Of a stretch of 64,000 nt of DNA, positions 1 to 11,260 are shown piece by piece. Position numbers and translations under genes: made by a program. The notes beneath the pieces were generated by a model. It made no database searches. It was not told the DNA's origin and was given only the letters and a program-made list of their open reading frames with translations. The DNA comes from Kingdonia uniflora (taxonomy: Eukaryota > Streptophyta > Magnoliopsida > Ranunculales > Circaeasteraceae), in the NCBI GenBank assembly GCA_014058105.1, contig JACGCM010001798.1, positions 1,550,001 through 1,614,000 of the forward strand, written 5' to 3'. Position 1 is the stretch's first letter. Every line of letters starts with the position of its first letter.

Positions 1-119
1 GAAATTTTGAGCGGAGTTCCTGCGGCCTGTCGTCTGAAATAAACCATAATTGAAAATTGTAATGAAAAACTGCCTTAAGGCATCGTGGAAATGCAATCTT
101 TCCAACAGACGGCGCCAAA
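1..119 (-). mobile_element. Leader of a minus-strand Tat-type element, cut by window edge
   Basis: Read on the minus strand, the bases directly after the LTR give a putative primer-binding site (TTTGGCGCCGTCTGTTGGAA), so this is the untranslated leader. No protein can be read from it. The body of the element lies to the left of the window. The same LTR-end plus TTTGGCG..GTCTGTGGGAA arrangement occurs at 17574-17593 and 54002-54021. Confidence 0.7.
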
Positions 120-699
120 TGTAATGGCCAAATTCCGTAGCTCGATACGATTAAGAATTAGCTATCACACCAAATGAACCTGTAACAATACTCTACTAGA
201 AAGTAAGAAATGCAAATAGGTGCTTTTAGCGTAAAAAACCTCGGAATAGGTAAAAAAACTATTACCTCGTATGGAGGATTTTTGTAAAAGTCTCTTTATT
301 GCTTTGAGTGGATATCTTTATTTCAAGTAATTTCTAGAATATAGAACTACTTTTGATCTCGTAAATAAGAAGTTTTGAGTGATTTTTCTGGTCTCTGTCT
401 CTTCTGGAATCTTTCCTTTTTATAGGCTTCTCTACAGCTCTTCATCGCGCTAGAACATGTTTTCTGAATAATGTGGTTGGTGGCGGTTAACTGAATAACT
501 GACAAGTTCGTGGGAGATAGGTGTCTTTGACTGCATAATGTTTTTCAGGTTTAGCTCGATGTAGTTTCTTAAATAGTTCGTGGGGTTGGTTAGAATACTG
601 ACTGGAGTGTCAAGTGCTAAAATTGCGTGAGCCTGAGATGAAGGTCATTCGAACTGGATGAGCTCAATTTTAAGAGAGGTCGAGGGATAAGTCCCTACA
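120..699 (-). mobile_element. 5' LTR of minus-strand Tat-type Ty3/gypsy element
   Basis: The stretch starts TGTAATGG and ends CCCTACA, so both strands give the TG..CA ends of an LTR. A PBS-like sequence directly abuts the low-coordinate end, which makes this the 5' LTR of a minus-strand element. A stretch near 225-275 (tttagcgtaaaaaacct, aataggtaaaaaaac) matches the corresponding part of the LTRs at 17594-18378 and, inverted, 53455-54001. Its high end abuts a chromovirus already missing LTR, gag and most of protease, so insertion or deletion here removed the chromovirus 5' part. A partner LTR cannot be seen. Confidence 0.75.
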
Positions 700-1502
700 G
701 TACTAGTGTCGTTCGTCAATTCCTTGGGGAAATTTGGTGACAATCCCTCAATCATGCCGATGTTTACGCGTAGAGATCAGGGCAGAATGTTATCAACTCT
801 TCAGTTGAAGAAGGGATTGAGGCAATGGGAATTGACCTACCTTTCTACCTTGCAGATGGAGCCAGATGATCAAGATCATAACACCATGCGGAATAAGTCT
901 CACTGGTACTTTCCGAGTTCAAGGATGTGATGCTGAAGAAACTGTCAAAAGTGTTACCTCCACGAAGGCCTATAGATCATCAGATCAAATTAGTACTTGG
1001 AGCCATGCCTTCTGCCAAAGGACCATATAGAATCAGTTTGCCTGAGCTAGCAAAGCTTCATAAGCAACATGAAAAATTGTTAGAATCGGGATTTTTTTCT
1101 CCCCTCAAAGGCGCCTTACTGTTCCCCAGTCTTATTTCAGAAGAAACGTGATGGAAGTCTGCGTTTGTGTGTCGACTATCGAACCCTGAATCAGATTACG
1201 GTGAAGAACATGTATACAATACCGCTCATTGCCAACATGTTTGACTAGATTACATCCGTGAAGTACTTCTTTAAGCTTAATTTGAGATTGGGTTACTATC
1301 AAGTCAGGATTGTTGCCGGTGACAAACCAAAGATGACATGTTCCACTCGATATAGGGCATACGAATTTCTTGTTATGCCATTCGGCTTGAGCAACGCTCC
1401 CACAACATTCTGTACTCTTATGAATGAGCTCTTCCGGATATATATTGGCAATTTTGTGGTGGTGTACCTGGTGGATATTGTTATCTACAACTGCACTACA
1501 GA
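700..1502 (+). pseudogene. Chromovirus protease-RT linker and reverse transcriptase, 5' part (broken)
   Basis: Translated pieces follow the Ty3/gypsy chromovirus order: a linker with QLKKGLRQWELTYL, then LPPRRPIDHQIKLVLGA, PYRISLPELAKL, VDYRTLNQITVKN, YYQVRI and EFLVMPFGLSNAPTTF. The frame changes near 928 and 1150, and a stop replaces a residue near 1245. The catalytic box reads YLVD rather than the usual YLDD (about 1462-1474), so the second metal-binding Asp is lost. The polypeptide then stops because a LINE has inserted at 1503. The domain resumes at 3591. This is a dead retrotransposon gene, with no gag or 5' LTR left. Confidence 0.85.
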
Positions 1503-3576
1503 TATTGTTATCTTCCGGTCAACTTGTTAACAGCGCCAAAAGTGACGTTTATGTACACCATAATGTGACGGTAGCTCGAACTCGCGTCATCCAAAATGCA
1601 TGCGGATTTCAACATCGATCCTTCCCTATGACATACTTGGGAGCTCCCATTAGCTATGGAAGAGTACGGTTAATTGACTTTGAACAATTACTCACGAAAA
1701 TCCAACGATGCATAGAAGGTTGGCAAGGAAAGCTTCTTTCACAAGGTGGTAAGCTTGTTCTCCTCAACCACATTCTAAACTCGATGCCCATACACTTTCT
1801 TTCGTGCATTTCAGTTCCTAATGGTATCATTAGTAAGATTGAGTCGATGTTTTCTAACTTCTTTTGGGGCAGTTTTGACAGTCGCAACAAGAAACATTGG
1901 GTAGCATGGGATGACATTTGCCTTCCTAAAACCGAAGGCAGACTTGGAATTCGCCGACTCGGGGACATTAAGTATAGTCTCTTGCTCAAAAAATACTGGA
2001 ATTTCCTTCATAGCACCTCCACGTGGGCATCCTTCTTCCGAAACAAGTACACTATTAATGGGGAAATACATTGCCTGCGACAAGGGGACTCCACACTTTG
2101 AAAACAGATGAAGGGTCTTCTCTCTACGGTGAATGCCAACATAAAATAGTCTCTCGGCAAAGGGGACAAGAGTTTCTGGTTCAACAACTGGACAGGGGAG
2201 GGCCGGTTAGCTGATGTGCTCAACCTTGAATGCACGCAACATATCAAAGTGAAAGAGATTATAGTGAACAACAGCAGCTGGAACTGGTCGTTGTTAAAGC
2301 ATGAAATACTGAACCAATTGAAGCAAGCACTACCCCTCAAGCTCTTTCTAAGCGACGTGGAAGACACACCACTTTAGGGGCCGTCCGATAAAGGAAACTT
2401 CACTGTAAAATTTGCCTATAATTTTTGGCGCTGCGAGGAAAACAGCCACAGCCGTATGAAGTGATTTCGCATCACACCTTACCAACAAAAATTCAAATCT
2501 TTAGCTGGAAAGCATGGAAGGATATCATCACCGTAGACGCATTTATTCAACGTAGAATCCCTCTCGCATCACGGTGTTGTTGTCGCAATCATAGCGAAAC
2601 AGAAATGCTAAACCATCTCCTCGTCCAGGGAGAAACTGCTGCGGCGGTTTGGGTACACTTTGGCAACGTGTGTGGTGTTCGGTAGGGGGTAAATGATAGT
2701 TAGTAGACTCGGCAAGGGCTGTGGTTTCAGACGGCAGACTCCAGCACTCAGATAGGTATCGTTAGAGGAGTGATACCTTCTCTTATAGCATAGGAAATAT
2801 AGAAGGCACGATGTGCTTATAGATACGAGGAGAGGCACGTGTCTACCTCAAACATCATTCGTACTATCAACAACGATTTACTTGAGAGTATGTCCAAAGC
2901 CAAAATAAAGCAACATTGCAACTACAGCGATCTCGTCTCTCTCCAGGTGTTAAGATTTATCAGGCACCCGGTGCGCACCAAATGGCCTATCTTGGTTCGC
3001 TGGACTCTCCCTCCTCCAGGTTTTTTCAAACTGAATAGTGACGGTTCTGCACTCTCTTCCAGCATGAGTGGTGCAGGAGGGATTATTCGTAACCACCACG
3101 GTGATATGTTACTCGGATACAGCATTGTACTGGGTCAAGGCACAAATACAGTTGTTGAAATGTACGCATTACTTCACGGTCTTTTGCACTGTAAACAACA
3201 AGGATGGCTTCCACTTATCGTTGAGGTTGACGCGGAAATCCTTTTAAACTGGTATAGATGCACGCACATACGCTCTGCAAAGCATAGAGCAACTTGGAAT
3301 ATTACTACCCAACTAGGATGGGGACTTCATATTCGCATGACACATACCTACAGGGAAGGAAATATCACAGCTAATGGGCTCTCAAAGCTTGGCAGCTCCC
3401 AACAGTCCACCCTCTTCTGGACGGTGGCTACTTTTCCACGACGTATCCGCGCTTCTTACTTCATGGATAAACTAGAACTGGCAACTATTAGGCAATAAAT
3501 TTAGTGGCTCAGCTTTAAGTCCTCCACTTGTAAATATGACTTTCCTCTTTAATAAATCCCAAATTTGTTCTAAAAA
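1503..3576 (+). mobile_element. 5'-truncated LINE inserted in a chromovirus
   Basis: This fragment carries the C-terminal part of a plant L1-type reverse transcriptase (1520-2101: YLGAPI, GWQGKLLSQGGKLVLL, FFWG, HWVAWDDICLPKTEGRLGIRR). A degraded zinc-finger/linker region (2100-2830) and a terminal RNase H domain (2839-3498) follow. It ends in AATAAA-like sequence and a short A run at 3572-3577. The flanks AACTGCACTACAGA (1489-1502) and AACTGTACTACGGA (3577-3590) match at 12 of 14 positions, as expected for target-primed insertion. The chromovirus RT reading resumes directly after the right copy. The 5' half of the LINE is missing, which is usual for these elements. Confidence 0.85.
2839..3498 (+). 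pseudogene. LINE RNase H domain (reverse transcriptase-like)
   Basis: This is an open frame of about 219 codons. After about 45 residues comes an RNase H fold typical of plant LINEs: FKLNSDGSALSS with the first Asp, a Glu in VVEMYALLHGL, an Asp in VEVDAEILL and REGNITANGLSKLG at the end. In active members the last motif is usually REGNxxAD, and here the final catalytic Asp is Asn. The frame is open because it lies in the 3' part of the inserted LINE, not because it is a host gene. It is isolated from the RT part by frameshifts between 2101 and 2839. Confidence 0.8.
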
Positions 3577-5640
3577 AACTGTACTACGGAAGAGTACCTT
3601 GAACATCTTTGCCTAATATTCCAAGTCCTACCATAGAATCAGCTCTATGTTAAGTCGGAGAAATGCTCATTTTGCCAGGAACAAGTTATGTTTCTTGGAC
3701 ACATTATTGGCGGAGGACATATCTGTAGGGATATGGAAAAGGTGCGCGTTATTAAGGAGTGGAAAGCTCCTACGAAGGTTACGGAAGTTTGTTCTTTTCT
3801 TAGCCTCGTAAACTACTACCGCAAATTCATCGAAGGGTATTCGAAGCGTGCGGCACCCCTCACAAATCTCCTCAAGAAGGACTTATCTTGGTCATGATCC
3901 AAAAAATGGCAAACAACATTTGATAATCTGAAGCATGCGGTAATTAGCAACCCAGTCTTAGCCTTACCAGATATTACCAAGCAGTTTGAGGTACATACCG
4001 ATGTGTCTGATTACACCATCGGTGGAGTGTTGTTACAAGATGAACATCTAGTTCCATATGAAAGTAGGAAGCTGAATGATACAGAGAGGTGGTATTCAGC
4101 TTAACAGAAGGAACTCCTAGTTATTGTGCATTGTCTACGAGTATGGCGTCACTATTTGTTAGGAATGAAGGTTCTGATGAAGACTGATAACATCGCGGTA
4201 AGCCATTTACTTACATAGAAGAAGTTGACATCGAAGCAAGATCATTGGCAAAAGTTTCAAGCAAAGTTTGATTTAGATCTCAAGCACACGTTGGGGAGGA
4301 TGAACAATCTACTGGATGCATTGAGTCGTAAAGTTAAGCAATCGGTCATCTCTATAGACGTCGAACAGTCTCATTCTTATATTACCAATACTCTTCAAGA
4401 TAAGATCCACGAAGGGTTGGCAGTGGATCCTCAGACCCAAGTCATCATTAACTTGGTAAAATAGGAGAAAACCAAACAGTTTTGGGTAGAAGATGGTCTT
4501 CTATATACGAAGGGACACCGGATTTATGTTCTTCGGTTCGCAGGACTAAGATGGGAGCTGATAAAGGAGTGTCATGCCAATCTTTGGGTAGGCCATCCAG
4601 GTTGGAAGAGAACACTATCCCTACTGCACAGAGGTTACTATTAGCCAAATGATCAAAACAAAGTGATGGATTATACGCAAACTTGTCACATTTGCCAGCA
4701 AGACAAAGTTGATCGGGACTTGCCACTTGGATAGCTTGAACCACTTCCAGTATCAACATGACCTTGGGATAGCATATTTCTGGACTTCATCTCCAGTTTA
4801 CCTAAGAATGAAGGATATGTTTCATAATCGTGATCATTGACAAATTCTATAAGTATACGGCATTCATTCCAGCTCTAATTATTTGCTCGACAGATAAAAC
4901 AACGCGTCTCTTTGTGAAGCGCATTATCAAGTATTGGGGCGTACCGCATGATATTGTCAACGATAGAGATCAAAGATTTACTGGGAAGTTTTTGAAGGAA
5001 GTGTTCAGATTACTGGGATCTACTCTCAACTTCTCAACCAGTAACCACCCACAATCAGATGGTCATAACAAGCGCTTCAACGCGATGTTGGAGGAATATT
5101 TCTGGCACTTTGTTAGGGCGAACAAGAAGAATTGGGTTGAACTCCTAGATGTAGCACAGGTTTGCTTCAATCTGTAGAAGAGTTCATCAACCAATAAAAG
5201 TCCCTCTGAGATACTATTAAGACAACAACCCCTCATACCGCACACTATGATCTTCGGCTACAAGGGAAAAGTTCTGAGAGCCTACCAATTTGTAAAGGAA
5301 TGGCAAAGAAATACTGATATTGCTCGTGCCTACTTGAAGAAAGCGTCCGCCAGAATGAAGAAATTGGCAGATCATAAGAGGCGACCAGATCCTCTTCAAG
5401 TTAGAGACCATATTCTTATCAAGACCTCCAACCTTCAGCACAGAAATGACAGAGCACACAAAGGCCTAGTACCCAAATATGTAGGTCTAATGTCAATTAT
5501 TGATAAAGTTAGAAAGGTTTCTTACAAGCTTTAACTGCTTCCCCATCTTCGCTTCCCCCATCTAGTATTCCATGCCAGTGCCCTCAAACCTTACCATGAA
5601 GATAAGGAAGATCTTACCTAAAGTATTGTCAGACCTTAGA
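3577..5640 (+). pseudogene. Chromovirus RT end, RNase H and integrase (broken)
   Basis: Reading resumes with EEYLEHL and KSEKCSFCQEQVMFLGHIIG of RT, then RNase H (HTDVSDYTIGGVLLQ, YLLGMKVLMKTDN, SKQDHWQKFQAKFDLDLKH). Integrase follows: a zinc-binding HHCC region (about 4570-4710; CHICQQDK), a catalytic core (FLDF near 4783; VNDRDQRFTGKF near 4960; SNHPQSDGHNKRFNAMLEEY) and a GKVLRAYQF/DHILIKTSNL C-terminal part to 5534. At least six in-frame stops and two frame changes (near 4830 and 5180) make it non-functional. Order and motifs place it in the Ty3/gypsy chromoviruses. Confidence 0.85.
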
Positions 5641-5840
5641 TCCCTCTTAAGCCAGTCACCCCAGACCAAGTTCCAGAAAGTGTTCTTGCCCACAGAATCA
5701 CCTATGTTGATCCGGAAACCAAGGAAGAAGACTATGAGTACCCAGTGAAGTGGAAGGACCTTCCAGAAGCCAAAGCCAGTTGGGAACACCAAGATTCTTA
5801 CCCTCTACTAGTCTTCCTCAAGAAGATTAAAGCCAAATAG
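5640..5840 (+). pseudogene. Chromodomain at the end of the chromovirus integrase
   Basis: One frame reads VLAHRITYVDPETKEEDYE, then YPVKWKDLPEAKASWE and LLVFLKKIKAK before a stop at 5838-5840. The aromatic-Val-Lys-Trp-Lys core, the Trp-Glu pair and the closing hydrophobic helix match the integrase chromodomain that directs chromoviruses to particular chromatin. It lies downstream of the integrase C-terminal region in another frame. This supports calling the whole 700-6327 element a chromovirus. Confidence 0.8.
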
Positions 5841-5903
5841 GAGAGGAGAGAGAAGAAGAAGAAGAAGAAGCTGATGAAGAAGTCGACGAGGACGCCTCCA
5901 AGA

Positions 5904-6327
5904 TGAGTGGGGGAGAGTGTGACACCTCAACGTATCAAGCCAAATTTTTGTATATAGAATCTCTAGGATGTAATAAAGCCATGTAAACAGTTTTGTTAAT
6001 TTCTGTAAAGTATAGGTTAGCCTTTATGGGGAGTACGCTTCGTCTCCAACTTTAATATTTCCTTTTGATTGTAAGCTATTTACTTAGTAGCTATTATGCA
6101 GAAGACATGACTCCGATACACCCGAGAAGGAATTAAAGCTTTGTAATAGTGCTGATAACTGAATGAAAGGTAGTTTGCATTGAATCTTTGTACAGTTGAA
6201 TATTGCCTTGATATTATGCAATATTGTGATAAAAGACTATTGAAAGAAGACGAATAATTAGGCTTACTTGAGGCACGTGCCTTGAGTGCTGCACGTACCA
6301 AGCTTGTGTTTTAGCTGGTCCGTGACA
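5904..6327 (+). mobile_element. Polypurine tract and 3' LTR of the chromovirus
   Basis: A purine-rich stretch (GATGAGTGGGGGAGAG, 5902-5917) directly precedes TGTGACACCTCAACG, the usual layout of a plus-strand primer and LTR start. The LTR probably runs 5918-6327, where the sequence CCGTGACA gives a matching CA end. The 5' LTR is missing from the window, so the right end rests on end motifs alone and is less certain than the left. No target duplication can be checked. Confidence 0.6.
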
Positions 6328-6989
6328 ATGAAGGTAGTAGAAAAAAAGAACGGCACTCAGATCCTTGGAGATATCTTATCTCTGAGAATTGAGACTCTCA
6401 AAACTTATTACCTAACATTGATAGGCTCTTTGGGGAGTACCAAACTGGTCTTCATGGAAAAAATATCAAAGGAGGATCGACTCGCTCACTCTATCTTCTG
6501 AGCAAAAAGAAGTATCTGCCATTGAAAAGTGTAGATTTTTACCGCCAATTAATTTTGATGTTATGTTTACACCAAGCCTCGTTGCTCCAAGGGACATTTT
6601 TGCAGTGGATCCCAAAAATGACTAGAGTGATCGGAGCCATGCCGCTAACCTGGTCTGTGGTCTTAGGTTCTTAAACAAAAGCATTTATAATAAACTTTTT
6701 TGCCTCCTAAATGTATAGAATGCACTTGGCGAACTCCATCAATAAATATTTCATCTCTTACTTTACTTACTTAATAAAATATTGATTTTAATTATTCAAT
6801 TTAGTACTCCCCCACATGACAAACTTTCATGAGAACTTTTTTCTGTAAACCTTTGAACCAGTATTGGGATTCTGGGCAGCAGGAATTGTAGTATTGAGGT
6901 CACTAAACTTGATACATTTAGTATAACATCTAATGAATTTGACTGAATGAGCATCAAGAAGTCATGACTTTGACTGAATAAGCTTGGAA
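6328..6989. other. Spacer without recognised features
   Basis: This interval lies between a chromovirus 3' LTR and the RNase H relic of a minus-strand Tat element. It is AT-rich toward its right side. It probably includes decayed 3' sequence of the minus-strand element, whose 3' LTR should lie here or was deleted. No open frame, LTR end or repeat was recognised. Confidence 0.5.
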
Positions 6990-7423
6990 CTAGTGCTTGA
7001 GCTTCTGTGAAGTATAAGCAAGAGCGAGAAGAAGTTTCTTAATTTTAGAGTACCTCGTTTCCTCTAGAGTGAGGGTCTTACTGATGAAGTAGACTGGCTT
7101 CTCGATTTCCCCTTCTAGCCGAATGAGAATCGAGCTGATTAAAGTATCAGTAATTGTTAAGTAGATAATCAATTCCTCATTATCTATTGGGGTGCTCATT
7201 ATAGGAGACCTCCCCTAATAGGTTTTAGATCTTAAAAATATACTTCGCATTCTAATGTCCATTGGACCTCTGCATTTGGCTGAATTTTTTCTCATTCGGT
7301 AACACCGCGAAGTAGTAGGAACGGCCAATGATAGCGATCTGAATATTTTAAAATGAAACGGTTGATAACGGCAATCTTGTCTGTAAGTTTCTAAAAGTCT
7401 TTCGTCATTTTTGGAGATGGCAT
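6990..7423 (-). pseudogene. Tat-type element: RT end and RNase H, 3' part of a split pol gene
   Basis: Read on the minus strand from 7423, the frame starts MPSPKMTKDF and continues through an RT-RNase H connection (KIAVINRFIF) to STPIDNEELIIYL, SSILIRLEGE, KPVYFISKTLTLEETRYSKI and LLALAYTSQKLKH. These are RNase H motifs of Ty3/gypsy Tat elements, nearly the same as those at 57331-57560. Stops occur in the first part. Its upstream half lies at 14363-15800. A nested element (7424-14357) separates them, and the two halves share the duplicated five bases at the junction. Confidence 0.85.
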
Positions 7424-8665
7424 TGATAAGCACGTAATTATGACATTTTTAATATACCCGAACATGTATTTTAGTCGTTCATTATATTTAATTTAAGGTA
7501 CTTATGTGCGTTTGTTTGATTGTAGCTATTGGAGATGGATATTTAAAACCAAGCTCTTAAAATCAAGTAAAAGTGTCTCCAGCAGTTCATAGTACAAAAA
7601 GTCAAAGGCATAATATATTTGGTCTCAAGATTGAAAAAATATATACACAAATATTCTTGAATAACAAGATCAAAAAATATATTGCATCCAAGATCCTTGA
7701 AGATATTTTATATTGAAGATATATGCAAGAGTTCCCATGAAGAAAGATCTTTACATCACTTAAGGGAATTATATGCAAAAATCTTAGGAGATTGGTTATA
7801 AAATTGGAAGATATTATTGTGAAAATATTCTTTACAATTTAATGTATAGTTTATAAATTTGGGTTCATTCTCCTATAAAAGGAACCCTCCCCCATTGTAA
7901 TTGGGTATCTCATATTGGAGCAAGTTAGAAGAAATAAAGTCATAGTTTTATTTAATTGTCTTCTCTCTCTTTTATTTTTTTATTGTAAATAATTAGTTGT
8001 TAATGCGATGAAGTCCGAGATGAGCGGCAAATCTTTTAGTTAAGGTTTGGATGAGGCCACTTCTTGGACGAGCAATAGTTGATATTAATTAGGTTCTAAA
8101 TAGTTTTTTCTTAATTTTACGATTGATAAGTTAGTGCATCATATCGAAGGCTTGACCATAGCAACATCTTGGTGTACGATAACTTTGGATACAAACAAGT
8201 GCAACTAACCATAGATTTGATTTAGAGATCTAGAAAGAGGAAATACTAGAGAACTCACTCAAGCCTAGCCATGATTGAGTTGATAATGCTCTAAGATGCT
8301 CTTCACCATCACTTAAAAGCATAACCACTAAATGTTTGACCATAGATTTAGTGGCTTATTTTACAACATCGTATGTGTCTTAACACGAATATATGATGGG
8401 TAGAGATATTAGGATCTAGTTGTATATCGATTAGTGCTTGAAAGGTAGAGGCCAAGTCCAAACCTTAGCTCTCTTTCTCATTAAGTATTATATTTAGTTT
8501 TTATTTTCTTCTTCTTAGATTTATCTCTTATAAAATCATAATTTGGCCTATAAAGTATTTGTATTCCAAAACCTCTCTGTGGATTCGATCCCATTCATTC
8601 GTGCTACAATTCGACAATCGTACTTCCAGCGGGTATTTTGTAGAGGCCCTAAAAACCTTTTATCA
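7424..8665 (+). repeat. 5' LTR of the nested element
   Basis: This LTR is 1242 bp, TGATAAG..CTTATCA, and closely matches 13123-14357 along its whole length with scattered substitutions and small indels. TATA-like CTATAAAAGGAACC at about 7873-7886 and the downstream repeat of short T-rich stretches fit a promoter in plus orientation. The 5' LTR has a longer stretch near 8090 (TAAATAGTTTTTTC) than the 3' LTR. Confidence 0.88.
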
Positions 8666-8667
8666 AA

Positions 8668-8685
8668 TGGCGTCGTTGTCGAGGA
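8668..8685 (+). other. Primer-binding site of the nested element
   Basis: TGGCGTCGTTGTCGAGGA lies two bases after the LTR end. It differs in a few positions from TGGCGCCGTTGCCGGGGA, the tRNA-Asp-type site familiar from Athila-like elements. The match fixes plus orientation and the 5' LTR. Confidence 0.7.
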
Positions 8686-9429
8686 GGCATCGTTAAAAAT
8701 TATTCTCTCCAATACAAAATTTTCTTTGTTAATTTTCTTTGATAATTCTTTCTAATACCGTGCCAATAATTTCAAAATTCTATGTTTCTAATATTTGCTG
8801 AAAAGTATAGTGGGCCGGTAATAAAATATAGTGTTTCTATTTTTATCGTTTCTCTTTTTGTTTCTCTAGTTTTTTTTTAAAAAGGGATTGTTTCGAGTTT
8901 TTGGCGCTACAGTAGCTGCGAAGTCTGTCCCTGAATGTTTTACCATTTTTGATCATCTATACTTCACAGTTGGGAAATACGTTTGCTATGAAAGTTTCAG
9001 ATAATTCAAAACCCTTTCCGAATTGCTATAGATCATATTTTTCTGCTTAGTCGTTTGTGAGTTACAGCCTTTTGAAAAAAAAATAGAAAAAAGTACAGTC
9101 TTCGTAAAGGACGTCACTGTTCATTCATCACCTATTTTAAGCATTAGGGAAGCTAAATTCTAGAAAACTTCTTTCTTGAATATTTTTCCTTTCTGAAATA
9201 TCTTTCCAAATTAATATTATTTATTGCTCCCTCTCAACAGAGCTGAAAGATATGCGCATTTGAAAATCAGGACATCATAGACTACAATAAACTTGAAAAT
9301 TGAATTAATATTGTTGTCACAAGTTCACTAATCCATTGAATCTTGTTTTCCAGGATAGCCACAAAGTTGGAAACGAGACGGACAATACGTAAAGCTAAAA
9401 GCATCATCAAATCCATCCTTCTTGTGCCT

Positions 9430-10062
9430 CTAAGTGAAGGGGCACTTCCTTCTTTCGCCCCCTAAGTGAAGGGGCGGCCACAGCATCACCGGGAAACACT
9501 TCCCATAGGTTGGTACCTCTCTAAACTTGACATCTATAAGGGGTTCATATCCGCTCTGCCCCGACACTAGGAACATAAAGTCGTGTGGACTATGCAAATA
9601 CACACTGCTCTGATAAAAAATTTGATGTGGCTGGATTAACCTATTGTTGTGTTTAATATTCTTTTTTATTCCAACATTAATAAAGGTAAAAATTGTTAGA
9701 GACTTGCGGGATTTCATCACCCAAAAAGCTCTCCAACAAGTGGGGCCACCCATTAGGGATACGAAGAAATTCATATCACATGAAAATTGATCGTCCCGGA
9801 CCACAAAATAACTGCTAATAAAAAAGGGTAGCAAGATTCCCGCGGGATTTCATCACCCAACGAATAGGTGTACCGGACCGGGGTACAAACACGGGTTCAT
9901 AGGATACGACCCATGCCTAGCACCGCAAAATACTGGTTGTAGGTTTGTGACGTCACCGTTCCGAGTGCTGACGTACGATAATGCGACTCGCTCGGGCGTG
10001 AGGACTGAACATCTACTTTTAGCTGGTACTAGCATAGTGACGCAGGGGAGTATAGGAACCAA
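9430..10062 (-). other. GC-richer unidentified segment with two open frames
   Basis: Inside the otherwise AT-rich element lies a GC-richer block with minus-strand frames of 134 codons (9430-9834) and 69 codons (9853-10062). A 19 bp identical repeat, GCGGGATTTCATCACCCAA, occurs at 9706-9724 and 9842-9860, so both frames share the residues WVMKSR. No domain, signal peptide or known family was recognised. It could be captured host or organellar DNA, or a decayed part of the element. Coding status is doubtful. Confidence 0.35.
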
Positions 10063-10239
10063 AGTATGTTGCCATCCTACCCATTGTGAAAATAGAAGAA
10101 TATAGGGGAGATCTATTTGTTACTTCTAAGAAATGTTGATGTGCTAGAGTTTAGGTTTGATTGGTTGCTTATTACATTGGGTGTTGCTTTCATTTCAAAA
10201 TATCATACATGCAAGAACATTGGAATCAATACAGTTCAT

Positions 10240-10700
10240 AATTTGACATCCCGCAACAACCTCAAAATCATTTTCAATCATGGGATTACCAAAATTCTTA
10301 ATACATGGAACCTTTCCAATCTCATTCATATATGCAGTCCCGTCAGTCCGTTCAGTCATCCAATCAGTTCCTACCCGCTCTACCCAAACCCTCTTTGGAC
10401 GATACCCTTGCTCTCTTCATGTAACAATTAATGCAATTTCAGTAACAAATGATGCAATTTCATGCTCTCTTCATGTAAGAATTCTATGACCCAATCTATA
10501 TCTAGATTAGAGACTCAGGTAACTCAGTTGTCAACTACGTGGAGTGAAATAGAGCATGAAAAACTTCTAAACAATGAAGTAAAACAATCTAAAGTTAAAT
10601 CCTCTAGTAATTTAGAAATAGATAAATTCAAACGTAATCAAGGAATTTTTTCTCCGGGGGTGAATGGATACCATATTGCAAAACAGATTTAGAAGATGAA
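10240..10700 (+). pseudogene. Decayed gag C-terminal tail of the nested element
   Basis: One frame with several stops reads FDIPQQPQNHFQSW, MEPFQSHSYMQSRQ, QFLPALPKPSLDDTLALFM, then QLMQFQ and MMQFHALFM. A second frame (10462-10692) continues with SISRLETQVTQLSTTWSEIE. A Gln-rich stretch followed by an LDDTLxxFM/QFMQ helix and SISxLExQxxQL is typical of the tail of Athila-type gag. Stops at nearly every 25th codon show that it is dead. The N-terminal gag part was not recognised upstream. Confidence 0.55.
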
Positions 10701-10849
10701 CATTTTAAGGTCGGCGATCCTATGTCAGAAAGAGATCTTGAAGAAGCAGTTATCATGTCTAATACAATTCTTTCTTAATCATCTCGAAATTTAGCCTCAA
10801 CATTCAGCCATCGATTTCACCCTCCATTACTTCATTTGTCAACACAATA

Positions 10850-11260
10850 ATGACCGAGACAAAATATTTTTCCCTCTCCTCTAATGATTTTTCTGACAAT
10901 AATGGTGACGAGATAAAATATAAACATATGGAATCACCGTCTCATTATACGATAACATGTGAGGAATTTGTAGATGATGATATTTGTACCAAAGTCAACA
11001 AATTGGAAATTGCCGAACCTATTGCAAATGTTACCAACTTGTCCTTTCCTTCTCAGTCTCCTTATGAGTCACCTCAACATTTCCTTGAGCCGCATTCACC
11101 TAACATAAATTATAATATTAAAAACCAGTGGGTGGACGGCCCTTCTTTACAGGATATATCACTATTATGGGGGCTAATTTTGCTTTGGTTACTCCTTCAC
11201 CAACCACACCTATACTTATGCCTACATCTCCATTTCACAAGCTACTTGGGGATAGCATAA
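10850..11260 (+). CDS. Hypothetical acidic protein, retroelement-derived
   Basis: This is an open frame of 136 codons downstream of the gag tail. The first 85 residues are acidic and Ser-rich (SSNDFSDNNGDEIKY, EFVDDDICTKVNKLEI), and the last 30 are Leu/His-rich. It overlaps a second frame at 11128-11574. Nothing in it resembles protease, RT or integrase. It sits where Athila-type elements have the gag-pol boundary or the extra 3' gene, and it is probably a relic. No start context supports translation. Confidence 0.3.
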   Translation: MTETKYFSLSSNDFSDNNGDEIKYKHMESPSHYTITCEEFVDDDICTKVNKLEIAEPIANVTNLSFPSQSPYESPQHFLEPHSPNINYNIKNQWVDGPSLQDISLLWGLILLWLLLHQPHLYLCLHLHFTSYLGIA

